5,437 nucleotides of DNA from Candidatus Methanoperedens sp. (GTDB lineage: Archaea; Halobacteriota; Methanosarcinia; Methanosarcinales; Methanoperedenaceae): contig JAJRAP010000035.1 in the NCBI GenBank assembly GCA_028679855.1, positions 1-5,437 on the forward strand. Reading direction: 5' to 3'. Position 1 is the first letter of the stretch. Each line of letters opens with the position of its first letter. The notes under the pieces were generated by a model that did not search any database, was not told where the DNA came from, and saw only the letters and a program-made list of their open reading frames with translations. Positions 5,066 to 5,437 of this stretch are shown piece after piece. The translations under genes and the position numbers were made by a program.

Positions 5066-5079
5066 TATCATAGATGATA
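5066..5079. repeat. Inverted repeat next to the transposase start
   Basis: TATCAT-AG-ATGATA, perfect 6-base arms around two bases, lies two bases upstream of the transposase ATG. It falls between the shared TATA box and the start codon and could be an operator limiting transposase expression, though AT-rich chance palindromes are common. Confidence 0.35.
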
Positions 5080-5085
5080 GCAAAG

Positions 5086-5098
5086 TATATATAATTAT
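5086..5098. promoter_or_regulatory. Shared central TATA box of both IS genes
   Basis: TATATATAATTAT, of which the first eight bases are self-complementary, lies in the middle of the 53-base gap between the divergent genes. Its TATATATA core is centred 26.5 bases from the transposase ATG and 27.5 bases from the passenger ATG. Neither gene has a ribosome-binding site, so both transcripts are probably leaderless and start from this one box in opposite directions. Confidence 0.6.
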
Positions 5099-5104
5099 GT
5101 ATGC

Positions 5105-5116
5105 TATGTATACATA
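5105..5116. repeat. Perfect palindrome next to the passenger gene start
   Basis: TATGTATACATA is a perfect 12-base palindrome directly abutting the ATG at 5117. It may be a binding site for a regulator of the passenger gene. Confidence 0.35.
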
Positions 5117-5419
5117 ATGAATGGTAAAATATTTGTATTTACGATTTTCAAGCATAATGATCGTAAAAACATCGACAAGTTCTGTAAGAAATTCTATGGC
5201 CAGGAAACGAGTTCACATGGAGGGAAGTATCATTACAGAAGAAAAGGATTGTTGGATGATATCCCACATATTAAACTTATTAGAGGTGTTGTTATCGTCT
5301 CGAATGATAATGCTGAGAAGGTAATAGAATTCCTTAAAGAATTCAACGCTGAGTATTATGTGAGGGATGTAATCCTGTTGACTGAAGACGAGGAGTCGTT
5401 AAAGGGGGGCCAAACTTAA
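5117..5419 (+). CDS. IS passenger protein of unknown function
   Basis: A 100-residue protein I do not recognise. It lies inside the insertion sequence, divergent from the transposase, and its TAA stop ends on the innermost base of the right terminal repeat. By eye its secondary structure could run beta (4-11), alpha (15-27), beta (37-47), beta (52-61), alpha (64-76), beta (79-88), an order seen in ferredoxin-like folds; this is inference. The first helix region is basic (K21, K24, K25) and the loop S-S-H-G-G-K-Y-H-Y-R-R-K is also basic, so nucleic-acid binding is conceivable. The last dozen residues are acidic. No membrane segment or signal peptide is seen. The start lacks a ribosome-binding site but is 27 bases from the shared TATA box. 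Reasonable codon content and the tight fit in the element argue that it is real. A role in regulating or aiding transposition is a guess. Confidence 0.72.
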   Translation: MNGKIFVFTIFKHNDRKNIDKFCKKFYGQETSSHGGKYHYRRKGLLDDIPHIKLIRGVVIVSNDNAEKVIEFLKEFNAEYYVRDVILLTEDEESLKGGQT

Positions 5420-5437
5420 TATTTTTGTCCCAAAGCC
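5419..5437 (-). repeat. Right terminal inverted repeat of the IS
   Basis: Reading on the minus strand, GGCTTTGGGACAAAAATAT matches the left repeat in 18 of 19 positions. It ends at the last base of the window. Confidence 0.87.

Larger units (their letters stand above)
3874..5437. mobile_element. Complete IS4/IS5-superfamily insertion sequence with passenger gene
   Basis: About 1564 bases bounded by matching terminal inverted repeats beginning GGCTTTGGGACAAAA. It encodes a DDE transposase on the minus strand and a small protein on the plus strand, diverging from the centre; both stop codons fall at the inner edges of the terminal repeats, so almost no sequence is spare. It is visibly more AT- and lysine-codon-rich than the transporter genes. 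The right repeat ends at the last base of the window, so target duplication cannot be examined and the true ends could lie a few bases further out. The element sits upstream of the regulator-cbiQ-cbiO promoter and interrupts no recognisable gene. Confidence 0.88.

Noticed and set aside
5121..5324. Alternative 67-residue frame overlapping the passenger gene
   Set aside because: It is shorter, in a different frame, and lies further from the shared TATA box; the 5117 frame is longer and ends exactly at the terminal repeat.

Overview
The window looks archaeal, most likely from a methanogenic or methane-oxidising euryarchaeon of the Methanosarcinales type. Supporting evidence: several start codons are preceded by matches to the archaeal ribosome-binding consensus GGAGGTGATC; TATA boxes lie about 27 bases upstream of starts that lack any ribosome-binding site (leaderless genes); and a NikR, an ECF-type nickel/cobalt transporter and a DtxR-like regulator sit together, as expected in a nickel-hungry methanogen. 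The genus cannot be fixed from the sequence alone.

Left part (1-607): the first codons of an unidentified minus-strand gene run off the left edge. It diverges from nikR, a complete nickel-responsive ribbon-helix-helix regulator. The 160-base gap between them holds a 9-base inverted repeat whose inner half-sites are spaced by 16 bases, the geometry of the classical NikR operator, with a TATA-like box just outside each arm.

Middle part (625-3834, all minus strand): a Ni/Co energy-coupling-factor transporter is split into two transcription units. The first is DtxR-like regulator - cbiQ (transmembrane coupling subunit) - cbiO (ATPase). The second is cbiM (metal-binding membrane subunit) - PDGLE/CbiN-type small membrane protein. 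Each unit has its own TATA box, and directly upstream of each box lies an almost identical 19-base inverted repeat, GTTTGGGGTATAKCCAAAM. This is probably the operator of the co-encoded regulator, which has altered metal ligands and an unusual Cys-Cys-Cys-Cys tail. With NikR next door, the locus appears to be under two metal sensors.

Right part (3874-5437): an apparently complete insertion sequence of about 1564 bases with 19-base terminal inverted repeats (18 of 19 matching), the right one ending at the last base of the window. It carries a DDE transposase of the IS4/IS5/IS1182 superfamily and a divergently transcribed 100-residue passenger protein of unknown function. Both genes appear to be leaderless and to share one central TATA box. 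The element sits 39 bases upstream of the operator of the regulator-cbiQ-cbiO unit.

No RNA gene, riboswitch or CRISPR array was recognised. No gene-free stretch exceeds 300 bases; the longest is the 160-base nikR promoter region.
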